From: JBHOQS01 sp042408875
GTDB lineage: Bacteria > Chloroflexota > UBA11872 > JBHOQS01
NCBI GenBank assembly: GCA_042408875.1
Contig: JBHOQS010000022.1
Span: 434,001-498,000 of the forward strand
Length of the DNA: 64,000 bases
Direction of reading: 5' to 3'
The first letter of the stretch is position 1, and each line of letters begins with the position of its first letter. Position numbers and translations under genes: made by a program. Below the pieces are notes generated by a model. It saw only the letters and a program-made list of their open reading frames with translations. It made no database searches and was not told the DNA's origin. Positions 18,358 to 25,936 of this stretch are shown here, piece by piece.

Positions 18358-19986
18358 CTAGCGTGGGGCAGGGCGCAGCCGGAGGAGCCACGGCAGCATG
18401 CGAGCGGCTACCAGGCGAGACAGCGCCCGCGCCTCAGGCACGCCGAGGAGCCACAGGGCCAGGCCATAGCATAGCGCCCCGGCGCCGACTAACGCGAGCA
18501 ATGCTCCCAGGCGCACCACGAACACCCCGGCGAGGGCGCCGGAGGCCAGCGGCAGCGCCACGAGAAGCACCAGCGCCATCAGCAGCGCAGCGCTGGTACT
18601 CTGTGCCAGCACCTGGATCGTCTCCCTGCCCCCCAGCGCCGGCACACGGCGCCGCAGCCACAGGTACAGCACAGTGGTCTCGACCATAGTCGCCAGCGAG
18701 ATACTTAGGGCGAGGCCGCTGTGGCGTAACGGCTGCATGAGGACGATGGAGAGCGGGATGTTCATCAGCAGAGCTGCAGCGCCGACCAGCGCCGGTGTGC
18801 GCGTATCCTGGAGCGCATAGAAGCCCCGTGTGACCATCTCCAGCGAGGCATGCGCTACCAGACCAATGCTGTAGCACACCAGCGCGGCGGCAACCATGCC
18901 TGTAGACACTTCCGAGAACCGGCCGCGCTCGAACAGGATCCGTATGAGCGGCTCGCGCAGAACGATGAGCCCGACTGCCGAAGGCAGGCTGAGCAGAATG
19001 ATAGCGCGCAGGCCACGGGTGAGCGCCACACCCAGCGCTTCAAGCTCGCCGCGTGCCGCCAGCGCTGCGAGCGCCGGGAGCGCGGCGGTGGAAAGAGCCA
19101 TGCCGAAGAGGCCGAGCGGCAGCATCATCAGTAGCCAGGCGAAGTTCAGCGCGGCCAGGCTTCCTTCCGGCAGAAACGACGCCAGCACTGTCAGGACAAA
19201 GAAGTTCAGGTGCACCACGGCGAGGCCGAAGAGTCGCGGCGCCATCAGCAATAACACGCGGCGTAAGCCAGGGTGGTGAAAGTCGATGCCACCGCGCAAC
19301 TGGCCGAGCGTAGCCACTGCCGGCACCTGCACGCCCAGGTGGAGCAGGGCTCCTCCCACGACACCGAGAGCGAGGCCAAAGATGCCCATGCCACCGGGGC
19401 CGGCCAGGAGCAGGGCCCCGGCAATGATGCCGGCGTTGTACAGCGCCGGGGCGATGGCCGGGGTAACGAAGCGCTGGTGGGCCTGGAGCACGGCAGTGGC
19501 GATACCGCTGGCCCCGAACAAGATCGGCGTGACTAGCATGATGCGTACGAGGCTGGCGGTCAGGCGCAGGCGTTCGGCGTCCCAGCCGGGCGAGAGAGCC
19601 CGGACGAGCACAGGCGCGGCGAGCCACGCCAGCGCGGCGCAGACCAGCAGGGCGCCGAGGGCAGCAGCAGCAACGGCCCGCACCATGGCCCAGCCGGCCT
19701 CACGCTCGCCATGCTCCAGGTACGTGCGGAGCGTCGGAATAAGGGCAGAGCTGAGGGCGCCGCCGGCCAGCACGTTGAAGACGAGATCAGGGATGCGGAA
19801 TGCTGCGACGTAGGCATCGAGCTCAGAGCCGGTGCCGAAGCGGGCGCTGATCGCGATATCCCGGCCGAGGCCCAGCGCCCGGCTGCCAATGAAGCCGGCC
19901 ATGACGACGACGGCTGCTGCGGCCACGCCCTGGCCGCCCAGGCCGGTCTGCTTCAGCGTCTGCTTAGGCGTGGTACTCGAGCTCAA
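18358..19986 (-). CDS. murJ: lipid II flippase MurJ
   Basis: Membrane protein of 542 residues that flips the peptidoglycan precursor lipid II across the cytoplasmic membrane. It has about 14 hydrophobic segments. The N-terminal region FIGSRALGLGRDIAISARFGTGSELDAYVAAFRIPDLVFN is the strongest family signature, broken here only for description, and is followed by LAGGALSSALIPT. The start is a TTG at 19986, inside the end of nadC, giving a 23-base overlap and probable translational coupling. A later GTG is possible. A class A penicillin-binding protein about 14 kb away is the other peptidoglycan gene in the window. Confidence 0.9.
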   Translation of the reverse strand: MSSSTTPKQTLKQTGLGGQGVAAAAVVVMAGFIGSRALGLGRDIAISARFGTGSELDAYVAAFRIPDLVFNVLAGGALSSALIPTLRTYLEHGEREAGWAMVRAVAAAALGALLVCAALAWLAAPVLVRALSPGWDAERLRLTASLVRIMLVTPILFGASGIATAVLQAHQRFVTPAIAPALYNAGIIAGALLLAGPGGMGIFGLALGVVGGALLHLGVQVPAVATLGQLRGGIDFHHPGLRRVLLLMAPRLFGLAVVHLNFFVLTVLASFLPEGSLAALNFAWLLMMLPLGLFGMALSTAALPALAALAARGELEALGVALTRGLRAIILLSLPSAVGLIVLREPLIRILFERGRFSEVSTGMVAAALVCYSIGLVAHASLEMVTRGFYALQDTRTPALVGAAALLMNIPLSIVLMQPLRHSGLALSISLATMVETTVLYLWLRRRVPALGGRETIQVLAQSTSAALLMALVLLVALPLASGALAGVFVVRLGALLALVGAGALCYGLALWLLGVPEARALSRLVAARMLPWLLRLRPAPR

Positions 19987-20845
19987 GGCTGATGTCCAGC
20001 GCCGGCGCCGAATGGGTCAGCGCGCCCACCGAGATCAGATCCACGCCGGCCTCGGCCACCGCACGCACCGTCTCCAAGGTGATGCCTCCGGACGCCTCCG
20101 TGATCGCGCGCCCGGCTACCAGCCGCACCGCCTCGCGGAGCATCGGCGGGGGCATGTTGTCCAGCAAGAGCGCATCGGCGCCGCCGGCCAGCGCCTCTTC
20201 GATCTGGTCCAGCCGGGTCACCTCGACCTCCACGCGCAGCGAGTGCGGCGTGTTCTGGCGGACACGGGCGACGATCTCGCGCAGGCTCGCGCCGGCCGAG
20301 GCCAGCGCGGCGATATGATTGTCTTTGATCAACACTCCATCTGCCAGGCAGAAGCGATGGTTCTGTCCGCCGCCGGCGCGCACAGCGTACTTCTCCAGGG
20401 CACGCAGCCCCGGCGTCGTCTTGCGTGTGTCGACGATGCGCGCCGCGGTGCCCTGCACAGCCTCGACGTAGCGCCGCGTCAGCGTGGCGATGCCCGAGAG
20501 ACGCTGGAGGAAGTTCAGCGCCACGCGCTCGGCGCACAGCAGGGCCGCAGCCGGCCCTTCCAGACGGGCCAGGATGTCCCCCGGCCGCACGGCAGCGCCG
20601 TCGTGTACCACCGCCTGGAACACGATGGCCGGCTCAATCTCATGGAACACCGCCTCGGCAACCGGCAGCCCGGCGATCACCCCCGGTGCCTTGGCCAGCA
20701 GCACCCCGGCGCTCCGCAGCGCCGGGGGCACGAGCGCGTCCGTGGTAGCATCGCCCCAGGCCAGGTCTTCCTCCAGGGCCGCCCGGACAACCTGGCGGAC
20801 GATCCAGTGCGGTGGCATGCTTCGTGAAGTAAAGCCAGCGCTCAT
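19964..20845 (-). CDS. nadC: nicotinate-nucleotide diphosphorylase (carboxylating)
   Basis: Quinolinate phosphoribosyltransferase of NAD biosynthesis: quinolinate plus PRPP gives nicotinate mononucleotide, CO2 and pyrophosphate. The 293-residue length is normal. Active-site landmarks are present in order: RKTTPGLRALEKYAVRAGGG, then NHR, the LIKDNHI segment, VEVEV, LLLDNM, EASGGI and DLISVGALTHS. The ATG at 20845 is preferred over a GTG nine bases earlier because AGGTGG stands at the right distance. Its 3' end overlaps the murJ start. No nadA or nadB is nearby. Confidence 0.95.
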   Translation of the reverse strand: MSAGFTSRSMPPHWIVRQVVRAALEEDLAWGDATTDALVPPALRSAGVLLAKAPGVIAGLPVAEAVFHEIEPAIVFQAVVHDGAAVRPGDILARLEGPAAALLCAERVALNFLQRLSGIATLTRRYVEAVQGTAARIVDTRKTTPGLRALEKYAVRAGGGQNHRFCLADGVLIKDNHIAALASAGASLREIVARVRQNTPHSLRVEVEVTRLDQIEEALAGGADALLLDNMPPPMLREAVRLVAGRAITEASGGITLETVRAVAEAGVDLISVGALTHSAPALDISLELEYHA

Positions 20846-21000
20846 GTGTTCCACCTGGCGGGTGCACGCGCATACTAACTACATACTACGCACTGCGTAA
20901 TGCTAGCCTCCCTTCTCCAATGCACAGTAGATAGCCTGCTCAGGAGCATGGTGGTGTAATGAGGCTTACGCAGTACGCAGTACGTAGTACACATTACGCA
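20846..21000. repeat. spacer with ACGCAGT heptamer tandem repeat
   Basis: The gene-free spacer between nadC and the Ccm operon end contains three head-to-tail heptamers at 20968-20988 (ACGCAGT, ACGCAGT, ACGTAGT). A palindromic TACGCACTGCGTA relative lies near 20886-20898. The same heptamer recurs in both orientations at 30632-30645 and 30724-30740. Confidence 0.7.
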
Positions 21001-21192
21001 TTAACGTAGTGCTTCCTCTGTCTCTCCCCTTACCCCGCGCGCGGCACTTTCAGATGCAGCCAGTGCGCGCAGCTCTTCGATCTCGCTGCGCACGGCCTGC
21101 ACCTGCCGTAGGAGATAGTATACGTACACAAAGAGGATGACCCACACCGCGGCAAAGCCGGCGAAGAAGAGCAGCGCATTGAGTGACATCAT
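21001..21192 (-). CDS. ccmD: CcmD family small membrane protein
   Basis: A 63-residue protein with one membrane helix (LLFFAGFAAVWVILFVYVYYLL) followed by a charged coiled-coil-prone tail, the standard layout of CcmD. In System I it stabilises CcmC and helps release haem-loaded CcmE from the CcmABC complex. It is the last gene of the leftward Ccm operon, 24 bases after ccmC. Sequence conservation in this family is low, so the call rests on size, topology and position. Confidence 0.75.
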   Translation of the reverse strand: MMSLNALLFFAGFAAVWVILFVYVYYLLRQVQAVRSEIEELRALAASESAARGVRGETEEALR

Positions 21193-21216
21193 TCGTATCC
21201 TGGGTCGAATCCTGGT

Positions 21217-21996
21217 TTATCCTATTGTCCTGGCCTGTCCTGCCTCGAGCGTGTCGCGGAGTTCGGCGGCCGCCTCCCGCAGCCCTTCGATGCGCACACG
21301 CACGACGAGCAAGAGAACGAAGAATAGGGTAAAGGCTACCAGAGCGACCAGGAGCGTGGCGAGCATCGAGGGCGGGAGCGCCGGCCCGGCTTCCGGGCGC
21401 ACGACCACCGGCTGGGGGTGCAGCGTACGCCACCAACGCACCGACATATGCACGATCGGGACGTCCACAAAGCCGATGATGCCCAGCACCGCGCAGTACC
21501 GTGCCGCACGCTCGCGGTCGCCGACGTACGCTCGCAGCATCAGGTAGCCCGCGTAAATGAACCAGAGCAGGAGCGTCGTGGTCAGGCGGGCGTCCCAGGT
21601 CCACCAGGTCCCCCAGATAGCCCGGCCCCAGATTGAGCCGGTGACCAGCGTGATTGTCGTGAAGACCACGCCAATCTCGGCGGCGGAGTGTGCCAGCATG
21701 TCCCAGCGCAGGCTGCGTTTCCACAGGTACGCCACGCTGCTGACGAGCACCACGCCGAAGGCCAGGTAGGCGATCCATGCGGAAGGTACATGGAAGTAAA
21801 AGATGCGCTGGACGTTGCCCTGCACGCGCTCCGTCGGCGCCCACACGAGCGCCATGTAGAGTGCCACAAGCAGAGCCAGCGCGGTTGCGCCAGCGAGGGC
21901 CGCGGTCTGCATCGGGAGCCCTGAAGCCGGCCGGCGGTGTGCCGCGCGGTCGAGCGCAGGAACGGTTGGTGCAGGATGCAAGCGTACGTCCGCCAT
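21217..21996 (-). CDS. ccmC: haem handling protein CcmC
   Basis: Six-helix membrane protein of 259 residues that presents haem to CcmE in cytochrome c maturation System I. The tryptophan-rich WGTWWTWDARLTTTLLLW motif is the family hallmark. The two haem-ligand regions are seen as IFYFHVPSAW and VDVPIVHMSVRWWRTLH. It follows ccmB by 82 bases and precedes ccmD. The first about 28 residues before MQTAALAG look disordered, so translation could start later. Confidence 0.92.
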   Translation of the reverse strand: MADVRLHPAPTVPALDRAAHRRPASGLPMQTAALAGATALALLVALYMALVWAPTERVQGNVQRIFYFHVPSAWIAYLAFGVVLVSSVAYLWKRSLRWDMLAHSAAEIGVVFTTITLVTGSIWGRAIWGTWWTWDARLTTTLLLWFIYAGYLMLRAYVGDRERAARYCAVLGIIGFVDVPIVHMSVRWWRTLHPQPVVVRPEAGPALPPSMLATLLVALVAFTLFFVLLLVVRVRIEGLREAAAELRDTLEAGQARTIG

Positions 21997-22078
21997 GTTC
22001 TCCGGCCCCTCTCCCCTATCGCCGTGGCTGCCCCAGATACAGACAGGTTACTCGCCGCGACCTCACGCCTACCCTCGC

Positions 22079-22783
22079 TCAGTCCTCGACAACGACGTCG
22101 AACAGCACATACGACAGTACCAGGACGACGGCGTCGTATGCCACCAGCAGCGCATTCCAAGGCGGAGCACCCTGGAGCGGTGTCCCGAATAGGACGGTGC
22201 TGGTGGTCTGCACGGCGCCGATCACGACCGGCGTCAGCAGCGGGAAAAGCAGCACCGGCAGCAGAATCTCGCGCGCACGCGTGTTGGCGGCAACGGCTGA
22301 GAGCAACGTACCAGTGCCGGCCAGCCCCAGCGTGCCCAGCAGCAGCGGCACCAACAGCGCTGGCCGGAGCACGTCGAGGTTGAACAGGACGGCCAGCGCC
22401 CCCAGCAGCACGGCCTCGGCAACCAGCATGAAGAGCATGTTGGCGATTACCTTGGCCAGGTAGATCAGGCCGCGATCCACAGGCGCCAGTAGCAGGCCGT
22501 CTATGCTGCCGCGATCATATTCCTGGGCGAACGAGCGACCCAGGCCAAGGACCCCTGCGAAGGCAATGCCACTCCACAGCACGCCGGGGATCACCGCCTC
22601 GATCTGTTCGGCGCGCAGATCCATGGCGAAGTTGAACACCAGCAGCGTGAGCAGCCCGAACACGGCCATCGCGCTGAGCAGCTCACGCGTGCGGTACTCG
22701 AGCACGAGGTCCTTCCAGAGCAACGCCCGCAGCCGGCGTAGCTCGCGTGCCAGAGTGCTTTCAGCCCAGCCTGCAGCGACCAT
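22079..22783 (-). CDS. ccmB: haem exporter membrane subunit CcmB
   Basis: Six-helix permease of 234 residues that pairs with CcmA as the ABC module of System I. The N-terminal LLWKDLVLEYRTRELL and SGIAFAGVLGLGRSFAQEYD segments are family hallmarks. The ATG at 22783 is preferred over a GTG 12 bases upstream because AGGTGG precedes it. It overlaps the end of ccmA by 23 bases, which suggests coupled translation of the two partners. Confidence 0.92.
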   Translation of the reverse strand: MVAAGWAESTLARELRRLRALLWKDLVLEYRTRELLSAMAVFGLLTLLVFNFAMDLRAEQIEAVIPGVLWSGIAFAGVLGLGRSFAQEYDRGSIDGLLLAPVDRGLIYLAKVIANMLFMLVAEAVLLGALAVLFNLDVLRPALLVPLLLGTLGLAGTGTLLSAVAANTRAREILLPVLLFPLLTPVVIGAVQTTSTVLFGTPLQGAPPWNALLVAYDAVVLVLSYVLFDVVVED

Positions 22784-23585
22784 GGCCACCTGCACGCCCT
22801 TCAGGTGTATCCGCAGCTGTATCGAGCAGATCTGATGGCTCGACCGCGCGGTAGCGCGCCCGGAGCTCCATCGCTACCTCCGGCGTCGCAGGCCACTCTC
22901 CGGCGATGCGCCCGTCCAGCAGGAGCAGTGCCCGATCGGCCAGCGCGAGGCCGCGCTCTAGATGGTGCGTGGTTAGCAGGACTGTGCGCGGCCGGCGGAG
23001 CAGCCGGCGCAGGATCTCCAGCCCTGCGTCATCCAGGCCGGTGTCCGGCTCATCCAGCAGCAGCACTGCCGGGTCATGCAACACTGCCCGTGCCAGCGCG
23101 GCGCGCTGCTGAAGCCCGCGAGAGAGCGTGCGCACCGGATCACGCCGCCGGGACGTGAGGCTGGCGAGTTCAAGGGCCTGCTCGACCGCCTGCCGAGGCT
23201 CTGGCAGCGCAAAGAGCTCGGCGTAGAAGCGCAGGTTCTCTTCGACAGTGAGCTCGCCGTACAGCAGCGGCTGGTGTGCGGCAAAGCCCACGCGGGCATG
23301 CAGCGCGCTCCGCTCGACCGGCAGTCGGCAGCCCGCCACATAGACCTCTCCGCCGTCCGCTCGCAGGAGCCCGGCCAGAATGCGCAGCAGCGTTGTCTTC
23401 CCCGCACCGTTTGGGCCGAACAGCACCGTAACCGAGCCCGCCGGGACCGTGAACGACACGTCCCGCAGCACGAGGCGGTGGCCGTAGCGTTTGCGCAGGC
23501 CCTGGACCCAGAGAGCAGGCGGCTGCTGCGCGTCAGCTGCGCCGGGCGCAGCCTGGCTGCGATGAGCGGGAAGGATAGCGGCCAT
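22761..23585 (-). CDS. ccmA: haem exporter ATP-binding subunit CcmA
   Basis: ATPase of the CcmAB module, whose hydrolysis drives release of haem-charged CcmE. Walker A is GPNGAGKTT at residues 57-65, and Walker B is VLLLDEPDTGLD. The signature loop is LSRGLQQRAALARA, the LSRG form usual in CcmA rather than the canonical LSGGQ. The H-loop is TTHHLERG. The first 20 residues are low complexity and may not be structured. It lies three bases after the 428-residue protein upstream and overlaps ccmB. Confidence 0.92.
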   Translation of the reverse strand: MAAILPAHRSQAAPGAADAQQPPALWVQGLRKRYGHRLVLRDVSFTVPAGSVTVLFGPNGAGKTTLLRILAGLLRADGGEVYVAGCRLPVERSALHARVGFAAHQPLLYGELTVEENLRFYAELFALPEPRQAVEQALELASLTSRRRDPVRTLSRGLQQRAALARAVLHDPAVLLLDEPDTGLDDAGLEILRRLLRRPRTVLLTTHHLERGLALADRALLLLDGRIAGEWPATPEVAMELRARYRAVEPSDLLDTAADTPEGRAGGHGRCRLG

Positions 23586-23588
23586 GGC

Positions 23589-24875
23589 TTACTCCCGATC
23601 CTGCGGCCTTCCAGGCGTCGCGGACAGTGCATCACCCGATGACGGGCTGGGTGCCTGCTCGAACACGCGCCTGCTCCTAGGGGCACCGGCTGCGGCCACG
23701 TTGCGAGCAGCCAGGGCGAGCGCATGCTGTTTTAGCACCGCGCGCTCGCGCTGGTACTGCTCTGCGCCCACAGCCCCGGCAGCATAGGCATCATCGAGCC
23801 GGGCCAGCTCGTCCAGGACCGCGCTCAGCGCACCGTCGCGCTCGGCAGGCGCCGTGCCGCGGCCGCGCCGCAGCCACGTGCGGGCAAGCAGCCCGCCGGC
23901 GAGCGCGAGCGTGAGCGCCCCGGCGCCGATGCCAGCGGCACGGCGCTGCTCTGTAAGCAGCGCTTTACCTTCCTCGGTCGCCGGCACAGGCAACCCAGTC
24001 AACTCAACGGTAATGCGCGTCCCCGCTGGCAGCGCGCGGCCGGCCAGCGCGCGGTAGCTCCGTCCTTGTAGCTCAATCGTGCCGGCTGGTGCAAGCTGCG
24101 GGCTGGCCAGGCCAAGCTGCTGGTCGGCGCTCAGCACCCGCAGCTCATCTGTGGGATACGGCATTGCCTTGCTCAGTTGCAGGCGTGACGAGCGGTAGTT
24201 CAGCCGGTAGGACAGCACTACCTGCCAGCGGCCCGGCGGTACCGGCGTCGTAGCCACGAGACCATCGGGAAGACGCTGAATGTCCTCCGGACGCAGGCCA
24301 AACTGTGGTGTGACGTCCATCGCCCCATCCGGCACGGTCAGGCGTACAGTGCCGGGGCGTGTGCCTGTACCCTCAGCTGCGGCCACGACGGTGCGCGACC
24401 CGACGTTCGCCACCGTCATCATCTCCAGGACCTGCACTTGCCCGGCTTCGGCATCGACGCCGGCGATGAGCAGGGTCGCTGATCCAAGCCGGATATCGGC
24501 ATCCGATGTCGTTGGCTCGAACACCTCGACGTCTACCGTTGCGCTCGGACTCTCTGGCGTTAAGGTGGCGCGGTCAGAGATGTACGGGATGCTACCGAAC
24601 TCCGTGGCGACGACGTAGGCGATGTCCCCGCCCAGCAGGAGCCCCTCGAAGCGAAACGCTCCGCCGGTATCAGTAGTGGACACGCGCGGCTCCAGGCGTT
24701 CCTGCCCGCGGAACGCAAAGAGCACCACACGCTGGCCCGCTACCGGCGCCTCACCGGCAGTCCGGTTGATCACCCGTCCAGTGATCACACCGGGGGACTG
24801 GGCCCAGGCCGGCCCGAGGCTCAGTGCGAGGAACAGCAGCGCGCCAGCCAGCGCGCCGAGAACACGGGAGCTCAC
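23589..24875 (-). CDS. secreted/membrane protein of the Ccm operon, function unknown
   Basis: A 428-residue protein starting with GTG at 24875, whose TGA-overlapping start (GTGA) and upstream GGAGGAG indicate translational coupling to the preceding gene. It has a signal peptide ending near AWAQS. A carboxypeptidase-regulatory-like beta domain (GVITGRVINRTAGEAPVAGQRVVL, then GAFRFEGL) follows, and the middle is a beta-rich external region. A single membrane helix near GAGALTLALAGGLL leads to a short cytoplasmic helical tail (LDELARLDDAYAAGAVGAEQY) resembling the tail of the next CcmI-like protein. It sits between ccmH-side genes and ccmA, so a role in apocytochrome or haem handling is likely but unproven. 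Confidence 0.7.
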   Translation of the reverse strand: MSSRVLGALAGALLFLALSLGPAWAQSPGVITGRVINRTAGEAPVAGQRVVLFAFRGQERLEPRVSTTDTGGAFRFEGLLLGGDIAYVVATEFGSIPYISDRATLTPESPSATVDVEVFEPTTSDADIRLGSATLLIAGVDAEAGQVQVLEMMTVANVGSRTVVAAAEGTGTRPGTVRLTVPDGAMDVTPQFGLRPEDIQRLPDGLVATTPVPPGRWQVVLSYRLNYRSSRLQLSKAMPYPTDELRVLSADQQLGLASPQLAPAGTIELQGRSYRALAGRALPAGTRITVELTGLPVPATEEGKALLTEQRRAAGIGAGALTLALAGGLLARTWLRRGRGTAPAERDGALSAVLDELARLDDAYAAGAVGAEQYQRERAVLKQHALALAARNVAAAGAPRSRRVFEQAPSPSSGDALSATPGRPQDRE

Positions 24876-25378
24876 CGGGCTCCTCCAGCGGGGTTCCTCA
24901 GGGCAGCCCCGCATTCGCCACAGAAGCGCTTCGCCGGTACGGTTGCGCCACATGATGGGCAGCGCAGCACGCCGTCGCGCGCCTGGAGCGACAGCACAGA
25001 GGATCGCATCTGGCGGGCTGGTCCGTTGCTGCGCGTGCGCAATGCCAGCACTGCCTGCTCGATGCGTTGCTCCAGTTCGACCGACGTAAGCTCATGCGCG
25101 CGCAGCGCTGCGGCGGCGCGCAGCTCATAGCGTCGCGCCAGCTCCTGGTAGTCTGCCTCGGAGAGATGACCCAGCGCGCGGTCGAGCTCGAGTTCACGTA
25201 ACGCCCTGATGTACGCATCTGCACGCTGCGCCGGCTCCATGGCTTCGAATTCGAAGGAGCTGTCAAGCGTCTCACTGGCGGCCGCGCCTGGCGCGCGGCG
25301 CCGGCCGTTAGACCAGAGCGGCCAGAGCACAAAGGCAGCGACAGCTAGGGCGAGGGCGATGGCCAGCAGCTCGCTCAT
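24872..25378 (-). CDS. CcmI-like protein with C-terminal zinc ribbon
   Basis: 168 residues. It has one N-terminal membrane helix (LLAIALALAVAAFVLWPLW) and then the helical segment RALRELELDRALGHLSEADY, which matches the CcmI N-terminal pattern. Unlike standard CcmI it lacks a TPR domain. It ends in a CPSC...CGEC zinc-ribbon (residues about 139-157). The start overlaps the ccmH stop as ATGA, and the stop overlaps the next start as GTGA, so it is tightly coupled. It probably helps present apocytochrome to the CcmF/H ligation machinery; the zinc ribbon is an unusual addition. Confidence 0.7.
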   Translation of the reverse strand: MSELLAIALALAVAAFVLWPLWSNGRRRAPGAAASETLDSSFEFEAMEPAQRADAYIRALRELELDRALGHLSEADYQELARRYELRAAAALRAHELTSVELEQRIEQAVLALRTRSNGPARQMRSSVLSLQARDGVLRCPSCGATVPAKRFCGECGAALRNPAGGAR

Positions 25379-25881
25379 CCTGCCAGCTCCCCGGGCCGGT
25401 CCTCCAGTTCGTGCTGGATCACCCGGCGATAGCGCTCCAGGTCTGCCGCCGGTGCCGCTTCTTCGCCTAGCGCCTCCCGCGCGCCGGCCCGCCGCGTGTG
25501 CGCTCGCACGAACGATGCCACCACCCAGCTCCCGGCCAGGAGGATAGCGAGCGGCACGAGCCAGGCACCAAGGGTAAAGCCTCGTTTCGGCGGGTTCAGC
25601 AGCACCCCTTCCCCGTAGCGATCGATGAAGTACTGGATGATCTGCTCTGGTGTCTCGCCCTGCTCGAGCTTCTGGCGGATCACACCGCGCATCTGGCGTG
25701 CCAGCTCAGAGGGGGAGTCGGCAACGGACACGCTCTGGCATACCGGGCACTGCAACTGCGAGGCGATCTGGCGGACGCGCTCCTCTAGGTCGTCGGCGTG
25801 TACTGCCGGCACCGCCAGCAACACGAGTGCCATCAGCAGCGGAAGAACAGCGCTGCGGAACATGCCGGCGAGGCTAGGCAT
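25375..25881 (-). CDS. ccmH: cytochrome c maturation protein CcmH
   Basis: Membrane-anchored thiol reductant of the haem ligation step, 168 residues. A signal peptide leads to the redox motif LQCPVCQ with Cys 45 and Cys 48, followed by the three-helix bundle (SELARQMRGVIRQKLEQG) and a C-terminal membrane helix. The ATG at 25881 is chosen because the signal starts there; a longer frame would overlap ccmF. It lies 55 bases after ccmF and overlaps the next gene by four bases (ATGA). Confidence 0.9.
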   Translation of the reverse strand: MPSLAGMFRSAVLPLLMALVLLAVPAVHADDLEERVRQIASQLQCPVCQSVSVADSPSELARQMRGVIRQKLEQGETPEQIIQYFIDRYGEGVLLNPPKRGFTLGAWLVPLAILLAGSWVVASFVRAHTRRAGAREALGEEAAPAADLERYRRVIQHELEDRPGELAG

Positions 25882-25936
25882 CGCCCTCAAGCGATCGACG
25901 CACCGCAGGAGCTCTAAAACCAGAGCGTTGCGAGAC

